Below are positions 12,923 through 26,132 of a stretch of DNA of 64,000 nt, one piece after another. The DNA comes from Tamarix chinensis (taxonomy: Eukaryota > Streptophyta > Magnoliopsida > Caryophyllales > Tamaricaceae), in assembly GCA_030549775.1 (NCBI GenBank), contig CM060171.1, positions 141,082,859 through 141,146,858 on the forward strand. The letters are read 5' to 3'. Under the pieces are notes generated by a model. That model made no database searches, had not been told where the DNA came from, and saw only the letters and a program-made list of their open reading frames with translations. A program made the translations under genes and the position numbers. Numbering within the stretch: the stretch's first letter is position 1; the number at the start of each line of letters is the position of its first letter.

Positions 12923-14398
12923 GTGTTGAATGTATGATTTTAAGTAATTTAGTATGAGTTTGAGAATTAAATTTTAGTTGTATAAACTTTTAATTTAATA
13001 TATTTTTATTTTAATATTTATGTATATTAAGGTTTCCTCCCGTCCCTATTTCCTAATTTTTAAATCATGTTGTTTCCCCATTTCGTCTCGTCCCCGTTTC
13101 CCCGTCCCCGTGCATCACTAGTGGCAACCTAACATTCTTCATTATTATGCTTAATTGTGATTTTATACTTGTAATTTCATAAAAAAAATGCCAATGCCCC
13201 ATGTGTTGTCATAATTTTCTCTAAGTATGTGGCCATGTAATTGTATGGAAGAGCATGCTTTATTTATATGTCCTACTACATGTACAATTACATACGATAA
13301 TAGGTTGAATATGGTGAATTAATTATGTATGTGTTGTGAGAGTGGTTTGACCAAGGGCTTGATGGTCAAATATCGAATCACCTTCTTATATTTTTTAAGC
13401 TTACCACTAGATCCCTCGCATGTTTTACTTAACTTTTGGTATATATAACATGATAGGTTTTTAGCATGCTTAGACTCATTTATGTTTGTCTTAGGATTTG
13501 GGTACTCTAAGGATAATTATGCTTTTTTACACATGTTATGATTTTATTTTCATCTTGAGTACTTATTTTATATCATCATTTACTATACATGATGAAAATG
13601 TAATTTGTGGTATGATCATTGCCTTGTGTGGGGGTGGTAATCACTACAATAAAATGATAATATTTAAAGTTGAAGATCTTAAAAATTGGAAGCTTTTTAT
13701 GGTTAGCTACTCTAGAGATGAGTTATGAGCCATTTTATTTGGTATCTTAGTTTCACTGGATACCTCGTCATTCCAACTAAGGCTTTAATATACTCTAACA
13801 AGTTATTAAGACTTCTTTGAGGGTATTCATATTATTTTGGTAGTATGACATGTGTACTTTATACGTCTCTAGGTTATAAAGTTAGAGTGTATTGTGTTGA
13901 CTTACTACGCCAATATATATAGTGTGCATTATATATCTCGAAGTAATCTCTTGTATCCCCTGAGTAATTTAAAATAGAATTAATATTGTGTGTTTGGCAT
14001 TTGGATTGTTTGTATTGTTGGTAGGTAGTTGCCTTTATGTATTACCTTTGGTTTAATTTGGAGTTGGTTATAGTATGGTTTGATGTTTCCCTTTGTGAGA
14101 CACCCTTGGCACGGATTATTTTAAATAAGTGATGGTGATATGTTTAAGCATGATGGCATATCGAGTTTGTGATCTATGTTGATGTAGATGTTATAGCTTG
14201 CTTATTTATTGTATATATTCATTGTTGTGATTATATTATCCTTATCTAGTGTTACCTTTTTTAACTCATGGATTACATTGTATAATCTTATTAAATGGAT
14301 AGTCATTGTAATACCCCATTAGTAATAATCCTAATTAAGAAACTAGTGATTATGTGTACTTAATTAAAATAATTATTATAGGATGCTCTATATTAAAT

Positions 14399-14400
<2 letters not shown>

Positions 14401-14441
<41 letters not shown>
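14401..14441. repeat. (ATT)n microsatellite
   Basis: Pure ATT trinucleotide run near the left end of element D. Confidence 0.9.
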
Positions 14442-14442
<1 letters not shown>

Positions 14443-15811
14443 GCATATTATATATAAATTTAATAAAGGTAAATTTTGGGTTATTAGTCTATTAGTTTTA
14501 ACCCTAGTTAGAACCCCAACTTGTATCTATTTTATCGATGAACCTTAATTTTTCTAACAAAATGTTTTTTATCGGTTCAACTATCATAACTAGCATCCCT
14601 ACCCTATTATGATTTTTTTTCTGCTTACATATCACACCTCCACCTCCCCTGGTTCTTTTCTCTCTTTCATACCATCCTCTACTATTCACCCTATGCCTTT
14701 GCCACCTATGTTCCCCTCATTCGTGTCTACTCATTTGTTCACATGCCATTGCCCATATAATCTCCCCTTCACCCCTTATTTGTGTGTTTTGATCCACAAA
14801 AATCCAAGCCCTTGGCTTGTGTTTTTCTTCTCCATCCTCCCAAGCATACTCTCACATCAACCTCCGACTTCCTCCTTCATCATTTTTCCATTATCATCAA
14901 AACATTCTATTTTAAGTGTTGTAATCTCAAATTGCACAACTCCTCTAGCATGAACTTATGCCATTCCTCCCCTTAATTGTGTGAGAATTTCACACTGCTC
15001 CCCTATTTGTTGCATCTATAGCTCACATTATTTCCTAGAGCCTTCACCACCTCCTTTTGTTGCATGAGAATTTATCATTTTTGGGCCTCTTTTGTGTGAG
15101 TAGTGCACATTTCCCCCTACCTACATTAGTATCTACCGCAACCACCCCCTCTCCTGCATAAGTGGATGATAGAGCTCCTAGTGCTCTACATGAGTGGGTT
15201 ATGTTGCTCACTCTTTGTGGCATGGAGATCTCACATTGTTAAGCATTTGCAGCATGAGTTTCATCCATTTATTACTCCCTTGTTGGGTTGTTGCCTCGCA
15301 TAGTTTCTTTTGCCTCGGTTATTTCCAATCCCTTTTTTGATTTGGTTTTGGTTTATTTTGTTGAGTGTTGTGTCGTGTTAGATGCTAATACATGTGTTGT
15401 TGGATGTCACTTCTTTAGATAATCTTGAGGTATCGTGGTGAAGACAACTTCTAAACCCAATCACTCATAAGATAGTAGAATCTTGTGTGTAAGCACAATA
15501 GGTTGATTAGATCTTGAATTATGCTAGGGTTTTATGTTATGAGGGCATTATAAAGTGCATGATAAGATGATGGCATGCTCTTAAATAGTTAATACGTGCA
15601 TTTAATTTAACATCAATTATGATCTATAAGCATGTGTAATATGTTAAGTAGTTAACATATGCATGTTAAGGGTTTTGTTAGGTTTTGCCACTTTGTCAAG
15701 TTATGATGAATATCGCATACTAAGTGTTCCATGATTATCATTTCATGTGTATCTAAGGTTGATATATATAGCATGAAAGCATGCATGCATGGTTAGGGTC
15801 GGATTATTATA

Positions 15812-16052
15812 CTCCCTCCATATCAAGAAGAAAGTCATTCTGTCACTAAGTTTTTGTATAAAAAAGAAAGTCTTTTAAGAAAATTCAAATCCTACTTTCC
15901 ATTTCTACCCTCACTTTTTCCCATTATATATATATTAAAAAAATTTATTTCTTATTAAAGAGTGTAAGAGTAAATTTAAGATTACTTTTATTAGTTTCTC
16001 AAAAAGTGTGCAAATTGCTAGAACAACTTTCTTTTTGATATAGATGGAGGAA
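15812..16052. mobile_element. Stowaway-like MITE
   Basis: Left end CTCCCTCCATATCAAGAAGA after TA. The right end read in reverse, CCTCCATCTATATCAAAAAG, is its inverted copy with a few changes. About 240 bp, AT-rich, no coding. The terminal CTCCCTCC and TA target are typical of Tc1/mariner-derived Stowaway elements. The right boundary is eroded, so the exact end is uncertain. Confidence 0.75.
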
Positions 16053-16689
16053 TTGTTATACGCATACTCTAGGGTTAGATATGTTTCCTTACATGCACTA
16101 TGATGCTAATTGCCATCTTAAATGTTGTATCATACTATAAATATGTAATATATGGCATTTGAGAGATTTAGGATTAAGGTATGTACATGTAAGTTGTGAA
16201 ATACATGCATAATGAAAAATATAGTCAATCAATAAGTCTTAAAAATTACATACGTACTAAAATAGTGTAAATTATTATCTTTTATCCTTTTATGACAAAT
16301 TATCATAATAATAATTCTTGGTACAGAATTGTGTAATAATGGTGTTATTAAGATTTTGAGTCCATCTTGGTTATTATTAACCTAATGCGCATAATATGAA
16401 TAATTAGATATAGGATGACCTTAGTATATTGATATGTTGTCATAAATGTTGGATCTGACCTTAACTTAGACAGTTGACCTTAGAGTTGACTTTAAAGATT
16501 AAAAATAAAAGAAAAAAAATATTAATTATAGAAATGTGAATTGTTGTTGTTGACCTCATAGGTCCATCAACATCTGTTTTGATGATAACAAACTCAATTA
16601 TAAATTTGATTTATTTTGTTAAGTGTGCATGCATATCATAACAAAAACTAAAGTATTCAACATTTAACTAAGTCAATGAGTGCTAAGGA

Positions 16690-17034
16690 TATAACATCCT
16701 GAGTTGATACGACCGCATGAGGGTCATGGGGTAGCTACTTGAGCTAATAAGGGTTGTAGGGCTACCCTAAAGGGCTTATAAATTGATCAGTTAGCTTCAC
16801 AGATCAATACGAGTCATTTCAACATGCTTTGTCCTCACTCGCGCACTTCCTGATAAAATTTTGAAATCTTTTTAAAACTTCACAAAAGATTTATCTATTC
16901 TAAAAATTTATCCGCGGTAATTATGCTTAACTATAGAGTTCATAGGATGGAATCACCAAAATGATGGTATAGAATATTGATATAAGTAGCCACATCAATC
17001 CTTGTAACATTCTCCTAAATTTGGAGGTATTACA
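16690..17034 (-). mobile_element. Cassandra-like TRIM solo LTR
   Basis: On the minus strand it starts TGTAATACCTCC and ends GGATGTTATA (345 bp). A perfect 5-bp target duplication AAGGA flanks it (16685-16689 and 17035-17039). It is homologous to the copy at 45500-45792, which keeps a clear 5S rRNA-like core. Here the core is decayed but still reads GAACTCTATAGTTAAGC on the minus strand near 16925-16950. With no internal domain or second LTR it is a solo LTR. Confidence 0.8.
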
Positions 17035-19682
17035 AAGGAAATCAAGTCTACATATCATATTCAAGCACAAGTCAAAGATCAAAAATAAAAATAAAAGAAG
17101 ACTCTAACTTCAAGAAATTCAACTTCATATGTGGAATACACCACCAATGAAGTGATAAGCTGACGTCCTAAAAAAACCCAAGACTCAAGCTTCAAGAAGT
17201 ATATTATGGTATTAGATTATGTACATATGATTCACATTTTGAGAACTTAAGTTTTTAATGATTTGATATTTATCATATTCCATAATCATTTTGAAGTGTC
17301 ATAAAATTATTTTATGCATAAAAAATGTCTACAAGTATTTATACAAAAAGATGCTCAAAATCAGTCATTTTTTAATCCCTTTTCCGTATGAGCTTGCTTG
17401 AAAATTTTACCATTAAATTCATAGAAATTATTTCTAGATGAATAACATTTCTTTGAAAATCTTAAGGTATTTACTTTACATTAAAATCAACGAAATACAA
17501 TTTTGAGCTCTGTAGCTCAAGTTATAATATTTTTAGTAAAGGTAAGGAGTGTTGAAAACTAATTCCACCTACTGACTGTTTTCAAAATCCATAGATCGAT
17601 TTACTCTTCTGAAAAATATGGTTTAGCCTATGCTTAACCACATCAACTGGTTAATCAAACCAGTTGATTGTTTGTCAAAACCAATTTACTGGTTTGAATA
17701 CTGATCAACTAGTTTGGGCATTTATGATATTTTCTTTCCTTTGAAAGTTAATCGTTTGAACAATTTTTACATCTAATGGCTAGTGCCTATTTTTCTCATA
17801 TTTTATTACTATAAACAAGAATTTTTAGACTTTAATAAACATCAATTAAGCTATCACAACTCTTCAAAAATCATCCTTTTCATGTCTTACAAAGAATCAA
17901 AGAGTATTTTGATTTCACACTTTTAAATCTGAATTAACTTCTCTAGTACTTAATTTGTTTTCTTTTATATTTAGCTAGATTTTTCTTACACTTATAATAG
18001 TTCTTCATCTAGCTTTTTTACTTCCTTCTCATTTGATTATATACTTTTATTTTTATTTTTTATGAGGGATCAATTGTAAATACAAAAACACTCTTCAAAA
18101 CTCATTATCAAGAGGTTGTATGTTTCTAGAATTTTAATAGAGTTCATTAGATTTATATATCCATAAACCTAAAGAGGTTGACTAATTAAAGGTTTAAATA
18201 ATCTATTAGAGAGTTCATTGAGATTGTATGCTCATAAACCTAAAAGAGTGATCATCATCAACACACAATAAAGGAAGATTTAAAAATATAAAAAGAAAGA
18301 TAATTTAGTAGTAGACGTAGAGGTGTATTATGTCCTTGAACCACTATAAATCATTGTGCAAAATTTTAATTTTACATTATCTTTCATTCTACCCTATTCA
18401 ACCCTCTAGATTGTTTTTAGTTGTGTAATATGTAATATTTGTGATCATCTCATAAAATAGTGTTACTTAATGTGGAAGACATTGAGTTTGGGAATGGTTG
18501 ATCTCTAGGGTTAGCTGCACTTGAGATGAGGTGTAGTCTTCCTTTTTTTTGGTTCACTAGTTTTTCTATGTGCCTAGACAAGGCTCTTATCTACTTTATA
18601 GGTGACCTACAAGTCTTATAGGCGTAGTGATACTTGATCATTAGTTGACCTAGGTTGGAAGATATTATGTTTCATGTGTGCACCAGTGTGACCTAGTGCA
18701 CCACGGTGTCCCTAGGTTTGATGGTATATTATGTTGCCTTTTGTGATAGTATGAATGGGTATACCATAATATCCTTGATTTGATTGTATCTCCTTGAGTA
18801 ATTAAAAATAGAACTAAATATTGTATAAGAATTTCAATGGATTGTTGTGGTTGTGGTTCGATAGTTGCCTTTGTGTGCTACTTGATTTTGGTAGGTTGGT
18901 TTGGCAGTTGCCCCAATGCCCTACCATTTGTATCTGAAATTGATATGGATTTTTGGTTCGATAGTTGTCTTGGTACACTACCCTAGGTATTTGGAATTGA
19001 CTTGGATGATTGGTATGTAGAGCCTTAGGGCACTACTTTATTAGTTATGGAAGTCATACTAATACTACATCTATAAATGTTGTTAAAGGCTATGGAGTGG
19101 TTTGAGGTGTAGTAGAGTGCCAATGATGAGTAAGGTCCTTAGGAATAGGCATGTGCACCGATCCAAAATTGGATTGAAACAGATATCCAAAATTGACAGT
19201 TTATGGGACTGAAGATCGAATTGATTTTACCGGTCTTTACCCGAGTCTGAACCAAAAAATCCAGGTTAAGATCATACCAGACTATAATGGGCCAAAATTA
19301 CTTTTTTTTAAAGATTTTAAAATAACATTAGTGTATTTTTCTCCCTAATTTATTATTGGGTTGTTATTTCCACCTAATACCTACTATTAAATAGACAACT
19401 ACTCTAGTACTACACAATACATATGGCTAGAGGGAAAAAATCCAACTACAATTATGCAAACACATAATTGTAAGTTTATAACACAAAAATCCTTGAAAAT
19501 GCATAATTGTAAGTTTTTAATACAAAAATCCTTGAGAATATGCTATGCAGCTCACTTATCTTCCAAACTTGTTAAGAATAAAAGAAAAACGACCTCAAAA
19601 TATAAATATGCAAGCATCCAAGCACCATAGATCAATTTGCTCGCCCTAAGAAGTGAATTTGCAATCAAAAAATAATAGTTCA

Positions 19683-19710
19683 AAATAATAATAATAATAA
19701 TAATAATAAT
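19683..19710. repeat. (AAT)n microsatellite
   Basis: AAT trinucleotide run inside the second hAT element. Confidence 0.85.
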
Positions 19711-20213
19711 CACATTAAATATCCACCATTCTATTCAATTAATAGCTTCAATCCTCCATTAACATCCACCATTCTATTCCATTACTATATTCAACACTCC
19801 AACTTCCAAGCCACAATATTTTTCAAGATGGCGATGCTTCCAATGTTTAGTCAACAAAAATTATTTCATCTTCCACGTTGGCTTTCTTTTGCACATCTAC
19901 AAAGAAACACATACAAATAGATAATTTTCATAAGTAACAATGATATCATAACAAGTAAAGAATAACTACTATTCAAATGTAATGATATAATAATATTTGT
20001 GACCTTCTTCCAATCTTTCCAACTCTTCTATGTACTATTCCACGTTAACTTTAGAATTAAAGCAGTATCGTGCTCGTAGCCAATCTTGTGCACATATAAG
20101 AGTTTGTATCATTTTAAAACATGTCAAAGACACAAATTTTTTTTTTAAAATTTAACTTGTTAATTTAATAATTAGGTAGATTAAATTTAAAAATATATTT
20201 ATCACCTTAGGGG

Positions 20214-21963
20214 TTAAAGAACTCCTAAATTGATCAAGAGTATGTCCTTGACACTACATGTAGATTTCAAAGCAATTGTAGGCACTCTCATGGCTAGGAT
20301 ATCACATGCTATACGTGCAAGAATTGGAAATATAGATCTATTGAGTTTCCACCAAGCTATAACATCTCTTTCTTCATCAACTCCCTTTTCTTCTTTAAAA
20401 TAATGCTCAAATTCACCTCTCACAATTTGACTTCTTTCCTCAATTTCCCTTTAACTTTCACACTTATTCTATTAACAAATGAGCTAGAAGATCCTTCGCA
20501 CACAACTTGTCCACATGGAACCTCCATAGACTCGGTATCATCCACAACAGAAACATATAAATTTTTATACTCGTTAAATAACTTGAAGGCACATTATTTC
20601 ACCTTATTAGTCATACTTTCACCAAGTTCTTCTCCATACAATGTATCAAGAGATATTTATACCCTAGGAAGCTTAAAATAAGGATCCAAAATTACACCCA
20701 AATAAATCAACATATTCATCTTGTTAGTACTTCCTCAATACTTATCACACTTGATTTTCATATTTTTGGCCATACTTCTAAAACTATCATTATAATTAGG
20801 CATCCACTAATTTATAAAAATGTTCATTTATTACTTGTCACTTACAAAGAGTTATAGATACATTAAGTCCATTTATAAAACTGTTCCGAAAAATTTGCAA
20901 GTTGTTCAAGTTTCTCCCAATCATCTTCGGAAAGATGATCACCTTCTAAGTCCTGAGGAAGTTCCATATAACCAAAGACAACCTTATATTTCAAAGATAT
21001 ATTTAACATAACATAGTTTGAATTCTATCTAGTGGCCACATCAAGAGATAGAGAAAGCTTACATTCAATTTTACATTTATCTACTTGTTCTCTGGATAAC
21101 AACAATCTTACAGGGGAGTTTCTAACATATTTTATCACAGCCCTAAACTTATCAATACGATGGACATGATCCTTTAAGTCATCCCAAACAATAAGATTAA
21201 CAATATGGGTAATGTATCTCATGTGTAAATATTTTCCATCACCAATCACCCCACTAGTTTTCTTCACCATATTTCTCAAATAAATACATGCAACATCATT
21301 TGAACTAGCATTATCAATAGTCACAATAAAGAAATTTTCATTAAAATCCCAAAAATTAAAGCATTAATCAAATTCCCCCCCAATGGCCTCCCCTTTATGA
21401 CTTGAAATATGACAAAAATAAAAATTCTTTTATGTAATCTTCACCTGATCATCAATAAAATGAGTAGTAAGACACATATAATTTATTCTTTGAATTGATG
21501 TCCATGTGTCAATTGTCACACATACTCTATGACATGATGTTATCAAAAACTCTTTCAACTTCACCCTCTCATACACATAAAGTTTATAACAATCATGATT
21601 GATAGTAGTATGAGAAGGTATATTGAAAGAAGGACATGTGATGGCCATCCACTCCCTAAAGGCAATATTTCCAATAAATGTAAATGGTAACTCATTGATT
21701 ATAATCATTCTACTCAATGTCATTCTCACATCATAAAGATTCACATCTTTATATCTCAATTTATGCTCTTCACCTTCTTCAAGATTTGGGTCCACAAGAT
21801 CAAAGCATAAATGATTTTGCTTACCCCTACTCTTATTTGATGGATTTTCTAGACAAACCATGGCATGATTATTCAAATTTTCTGTACCATTAACATTTGA
21901 ATCAATAGCAAAAATCTTGGGACAAAATTTACACTCTACTCTAAGGTGTTTTTCCTCATCCAA
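20214..21963 (-). pseudogene. hAT transposase remnant (BED finger to dimerisation domain)
   Basis: Read right to left. 21963-21430 has the BED-type finger (DEEKHLRVECKFC...H...C), then a region with FREWMAITCPSFNIPSHTTI and RVCVTIDTWTSIQRINYMCLT. 21324-21025 continues with TIDNASSNDVA, HMRYITHIVNLIVWDDLKD and IECKLSLSLDVATR. Around 20900-20700 are DDHLSEDDWEKLEQL and NKMNMLIYLGVILDPYF between stops. 20423-20214 has the C-terminal dimerisation motif (FEHYFKEEK...DVIAWWKLNRSIFPILARIACDILAMRVPTIALKS). Order and spacing fit the Ac/RICESLEEPER hAT group. Several stops and frame changes separate the blocks, so it is inactive. Sequence before residue DEEKH is also decayed. Confidence 0.85.
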
Positions 21964-22966
21964 GTACTCTCAAAAGTCCTACCAATAGAGTGCTCTTATT
22001 TTTCTCTTTATAGCCCTCCGTTAGCTTTTTTGTTACATGATCATCATTCTATTTGGGGTTTCCTTGATCTTAGATTGTCTTGAGCTCATATACTATTGGA
22101 AAACCTTCCTTTGCGTTTTCCATATAAACTCTCCACCTTTTTTTTTGGATATAACGGAGCTCGACATATATTTAGAAATTAGAAAGAGTAAACACATCAT
22201 TAATTCATAATATAAGATATAAGAAGCAATCAATTAACTTTTCTAGATAGATACTTACATTATATGATAGTTTGATTAATAAATCCATGATTCCTTACTC
22301 TAATACCATCCACTTAGCCAGCAACATACATAAAAAAAATATAAATATTTGATGTCAATTACAAATGTTGTAAATTTATATTGAAAAGTATGTATATTTT
22401 ATTATAAAAATAAATTTTAATTTCAACAAGCATGCTTTTTTAAGAGCTTAAATCATACTATATATAAAAGATGGGGAGGTTGCATGCTTATAATGGGTGC
22501 CTAACCCATGAAAAAAAAACATCAAAAGAAACACGTATTATCCCATTAGTTAAAAAATGGGTCCTCAAATGGTTGTAACTTTGCAATGCTATTGAGGCAT
22601 TTTTGTTTTCACTCGCCTACAACCTTAGAAATGAAACGAAAGAATGAGAGCTTGAGGTGAGAACGAAAATGTTAAAGAAGCGACAAACAAGGTGCAAAGT
22701 TTCTTGGTGCATTTCATCTCACTAGAAGCAAGTTATGAAGCTATAGTTGAAATTGATACAGGCATATCCTTTATTTCATCTTGTTGGAAACAATTGCTGA
22801 ACTTTTAGTTGATAATACAATAGACTAATTTGATAGAGGTTATTTATGAAAGCCTTTATTTTATATTAGAACCATAGTCTAATAATGAAATTATAAAATA
22901 TTATTGAGAGTCCAAATTATCTATTTTCATCAATCTTATGCAATTTAGTTTTCGTACTTGTTGTTT

Positions 22967-25900
22967 TTTCAATAAGTAGAATTTTATTACTAATCAAAAA
23001 GGATATTACAACTTAGCATTACAATCAATAACATCCAGCGACCCTAGCCAATGACCATACTTAGCAGAATACACATGATTGCTAAATATTCTAGATACAG
23101 GCATAATAATACTTCTCAAAAGAACACCTAGCTGTCTTGTTTTATTCTAAAAAATTCTAAGGTTCCTTTCATGCCAAATAGTAGCTATATAAGAAACAAA
23201 AAGAGTCCCCAAAATATACTTCTTCTGTTTTTCCTATCTAGTTCTTGTAAGCAGAGTCTTGACCTCTTGATCCCAGCCTAAGATAGGATCATTTCTTCCA
23301 GCCAATCTCTGAATAGTCTTCCAAATGATAGAAGTAGCAGGGCAGAAAAAAAGGAGATGATCCCTAGTCTCATCATGCTGCTGACAGAAAATACATTTTG
23401 GATCCACAGCCATGCCAATCTCTCTCAGTCTTGTTTTTGTTGACAGTCGATTTCTGCATGCAAGCCAAGCAATAAAGTTTAACCAAGGAGTAGAAACAGT
23501 TATCTAGATCAGCTTTGTCCAAAGACACTTGTCCTATGGTGATCTAATGGCATTATAAGCTGATTTAATAGAATACTCAGTCTGGTTTGCTTCACATCTC
23601 AAAATGAACTCCTACATGAGTGGTCTAATGTGAAGAATCCTGAGAAAAATCAATGAAGTGTAAGATGATGGGTTAAAGTCCCATACAGTGGCTTGTTTAA
23701 TATACACTGAATGGACCCACTTAACCTATAGTGTATCTTTCTTTGCAGCAATGTTCCAAAGTAGCTTTCCCAAAGCACAATAATTCCACAATTGCAAATT
23801 TAACAAACCAAGCCCACCTTCATTTGTTGGAGAACACAGAGACTCCCAGGCCACAAGGGCAGTCTTCTTCATCTGCATCTTGCCAGACCAAAGAAAAGTT
23901 CTGCACAGACTAATAAAGCAGTTGAGAACTTTCCTTGGAAGAAGAATGATTTGGCTAAAATAGAGTTGAATACTGAAAAGCATGGACTTTATGAGTTGCA
24001 ATCTGCCTGCATAAGAAAAGAATAAGGTGCTTCAATGCCTTAACCTTGCAATCATTTTATCCTAGAGTGGCTGCAGTTGAGAAGCTGTTATTCTTGCAAA
24101 GGATAAAGGTAACCCCAGCTTTGTGATGGGAAAAATTCCTGTAGGAAACCCCAGAAGCTCCAGGATACTTGTTTGTGTATCTGCATCCACTCCCCCAAAA
24201 AACACAAAACATTTATTGGGATTAACCATGAGGCCTGAAATTGTAGAGAATTGATCCAAAACCTCCTTGAGATAATGAACACTCTAGAGAGTACCCTTAC
24301 AAAACAACAAAAGGTCATCTGCAAAATTCAAATTAATAAGTTACAGACCTCTACATCTTGGGTGAGCTTGAAACCTCGGATCAATCCATAATTTCTTCAA
24401 ACACTTACTAAAATAATCCATAACCATAACAAAGAGGTAAGGAGAAAGAGGATATCCTTGCCTTAATCCTCTTTTACCAGGGAAAGGTGCAGCCAAAACT
24501 CCATTAAAAGAGACTGAGTATGAAATAGTGGTTACACATGCCATAATCAATTTAATGAAATGAGGTGGAAATCCATATAGATTAAGGATTTGCTGTAGAA
24601 AATTCCAATTAACCATGTCATAAGCCTTCTTAAGATCAATCTTAAGCATGAATATAGGGGAAGTGCCCTTGTGAGAATATTTCCTTACTAATTCATGGGC
24701 CAACAAAATATTTTCACCAATGCTTCTTCCTTTAATGAAAGCATTTTGAGAGAGGTCAATGATATTAGGCATAATGGGCTGCAACCTCTGAACCATAACC
24801 TTTACAATAATTTTATACAGCACATTACAACAAGCTACAGGTTTAAATTCAGTAACCCTATTTGCATTTGGATGTTTAGGAATGAGAGTGAGTGCAGTTA
24901 TGTTCAATTTCCTGGGAAGAAAACCAGTAGAGAAAAATTCTCTTACAGCCTGAATCACCTCCTCAGCAACAATGGGCCAGGAACTCTTATAGAAACCCAT
25001 AGAAAACCCATCAACACCTGGTGCTTTTGTATCCCCCATGGAAAAAATAACTGCTTTCACTTCCTCTTTAGAAACAGGAGCAGAAAGACCAGCAAAAGAA
25101 TTAGGAGGAATACATGTGTTGAGAGCAGAAAGATCAGTATCTCCCTCCATAGCAGCTGTTGTTCCCAAGAGATCTTGATAATAAAGACTAAAAGCTTCAT
25201 GTATTTGCTTTGCACCTCTAATCTCATTATTATTTGAGTCTAATAGAACAACCATTGTTTTCCTTTGATGCCTCTCTTTAACCTTGGCAGAAAAATATTT
25301 ATGATTTGAATCTCTACATGAAAGCCAATTGTTTGTTACTTTTTGTTTATAAAAAAGTTCTTTACAATGAAGTAAATGATAAAAGTTCTTTTCTTTTTCT
25401 TTCAGCAACACTCTCTGATTCTGTACACCTGGATTTTTAAAGCAATTTAGCTGCAAATCTGCCACTTCTTCTCTAGCTACATTAACTCTGTGAGAAATGG
25501 AACCATACTTTTCTCTATTGAAAGTTTTAAGCTCTTGCTTTAGCATACTCAGTCTCTTGGAGATTTTAATCAGAAAATTGCCTCCAAACTTGAGTCTCCA
25601 TATGCTATGGACAATAGGTAATAACTCATCTGATTCAGTCCAGAATTGAAAGAACTTAAAAGGTTTAGGTCCAATCAAATGAGAAATATTAAGATGAATA
25701 ATCACAGGACAATGATCTGAAATTAGAGGACTTAAGAACTCAGCCATAGATTGAGGATGAGAATCAAGCCACTGAAGATTAACAAGAGCTCTATCTAGTT
25801 TACAAAATACCTCCTCTTCTCCTTCTCTATGACTGGACCATGTATAATGACATCCCTGACTCTGCAAATCACACAATCTTAACTCTTGGCAACAATCTCT

Positions 25901-26132
25901 AAAATCCTGCACATCAGAGGTATTAGGCTGCCTTCCTTGAAATTTTTCTAATTCTTGTAATACCACAGGGAAATCACCTATCACCAGCCAAGGAGCCTGT
26001 CTAGGTGAATTAGCCTTCAGCCACTGCCATAGTGCTTTTCTTGCGGTACCAGAATTAAAAGCATACACAAAGCCACCCAGAAACTAATATTTGAATGCAA
26101 ATTTGTGACATGACATAAGATAGCCTGGTCAT
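22967..26132 (-). mobile_element. L1-type LINE, 5'-truncated
   Basis: Flanked by a perfect 13-bp target duplication GTACTTGTTGTTT (22954-22966 and 26133-26145). On the minus strand it begins inside the endonuclease domain and ends in a short A run before the duplication, typical of target-primed reverse transcription with 5' truncation. ORF1 and the endonuclease N-terminus are missing. It sits inside the second hAT element. Confidence 0.9.
23010..26120 (-). pseudogene. LINE ORF2: endonuclease C-part, reverse transcriptase, zf-RVT
   Basis: Endonuclease end: WLVIGDFPVV near 25980, then LISDHCPVIIHL near 25700. Reverse transcriptase: KAPGVDGFSMGFYKSSW, LTLIPK, AFIKGRSIGENILLAHELV, MLKIDLKKAYDMVNW, GLRQGYPLSPYLFVMVMDYFS, and the catalytic FADD near 24320. 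A zinc-binding tail (AWLACRNRLSTKTRLREIG, CIFCQQHDETRDHLLFFC) lies near 23340-23480. The long open part runs 26068-24341; three in-frame stops follow around FADD (24341, after CKGTL, after LQPL) and more lie downstream. A one-base shift precedes GFVYAFNSG near 26075. All catalytic motifs remain recognisable, so it is a moderately young dead copy. Confidence 0.9.

Larger units (their letters stand above)
9369..13120 (+). mobile_element. hAT DNA transposon, decayed autonomous copy
   Basis: 3752 bp. The left end CAGCGAACCACGGGGACG and the reverse complement of the right end TAGTGATGCACGGGGACG match at 14 of 18 bases. An 8-bp target duplication flanks it: GTGGCACC (9361-9368) and GTGGCAAC (13121-13128), one mismatch. 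The A' copy shows uninterrupted sequence around this point (near 32275), which supports insertion. Subterminal GGGGACG-type repeats lie at both ends. It carries a BED-finger hAT transposase pseudogene and a GC-rich leader at about 9480-9850 that ends in a plausible splice donor (CACG|GTAAGA at about 9848). Confidence 0.88.

Noticed and set aside
24695..25237. Plus-strand open frame of 180 codons
   Set aside because: Antisense shadow of the LINE reverse transcriptase frame, which carries all recognisable motifs.
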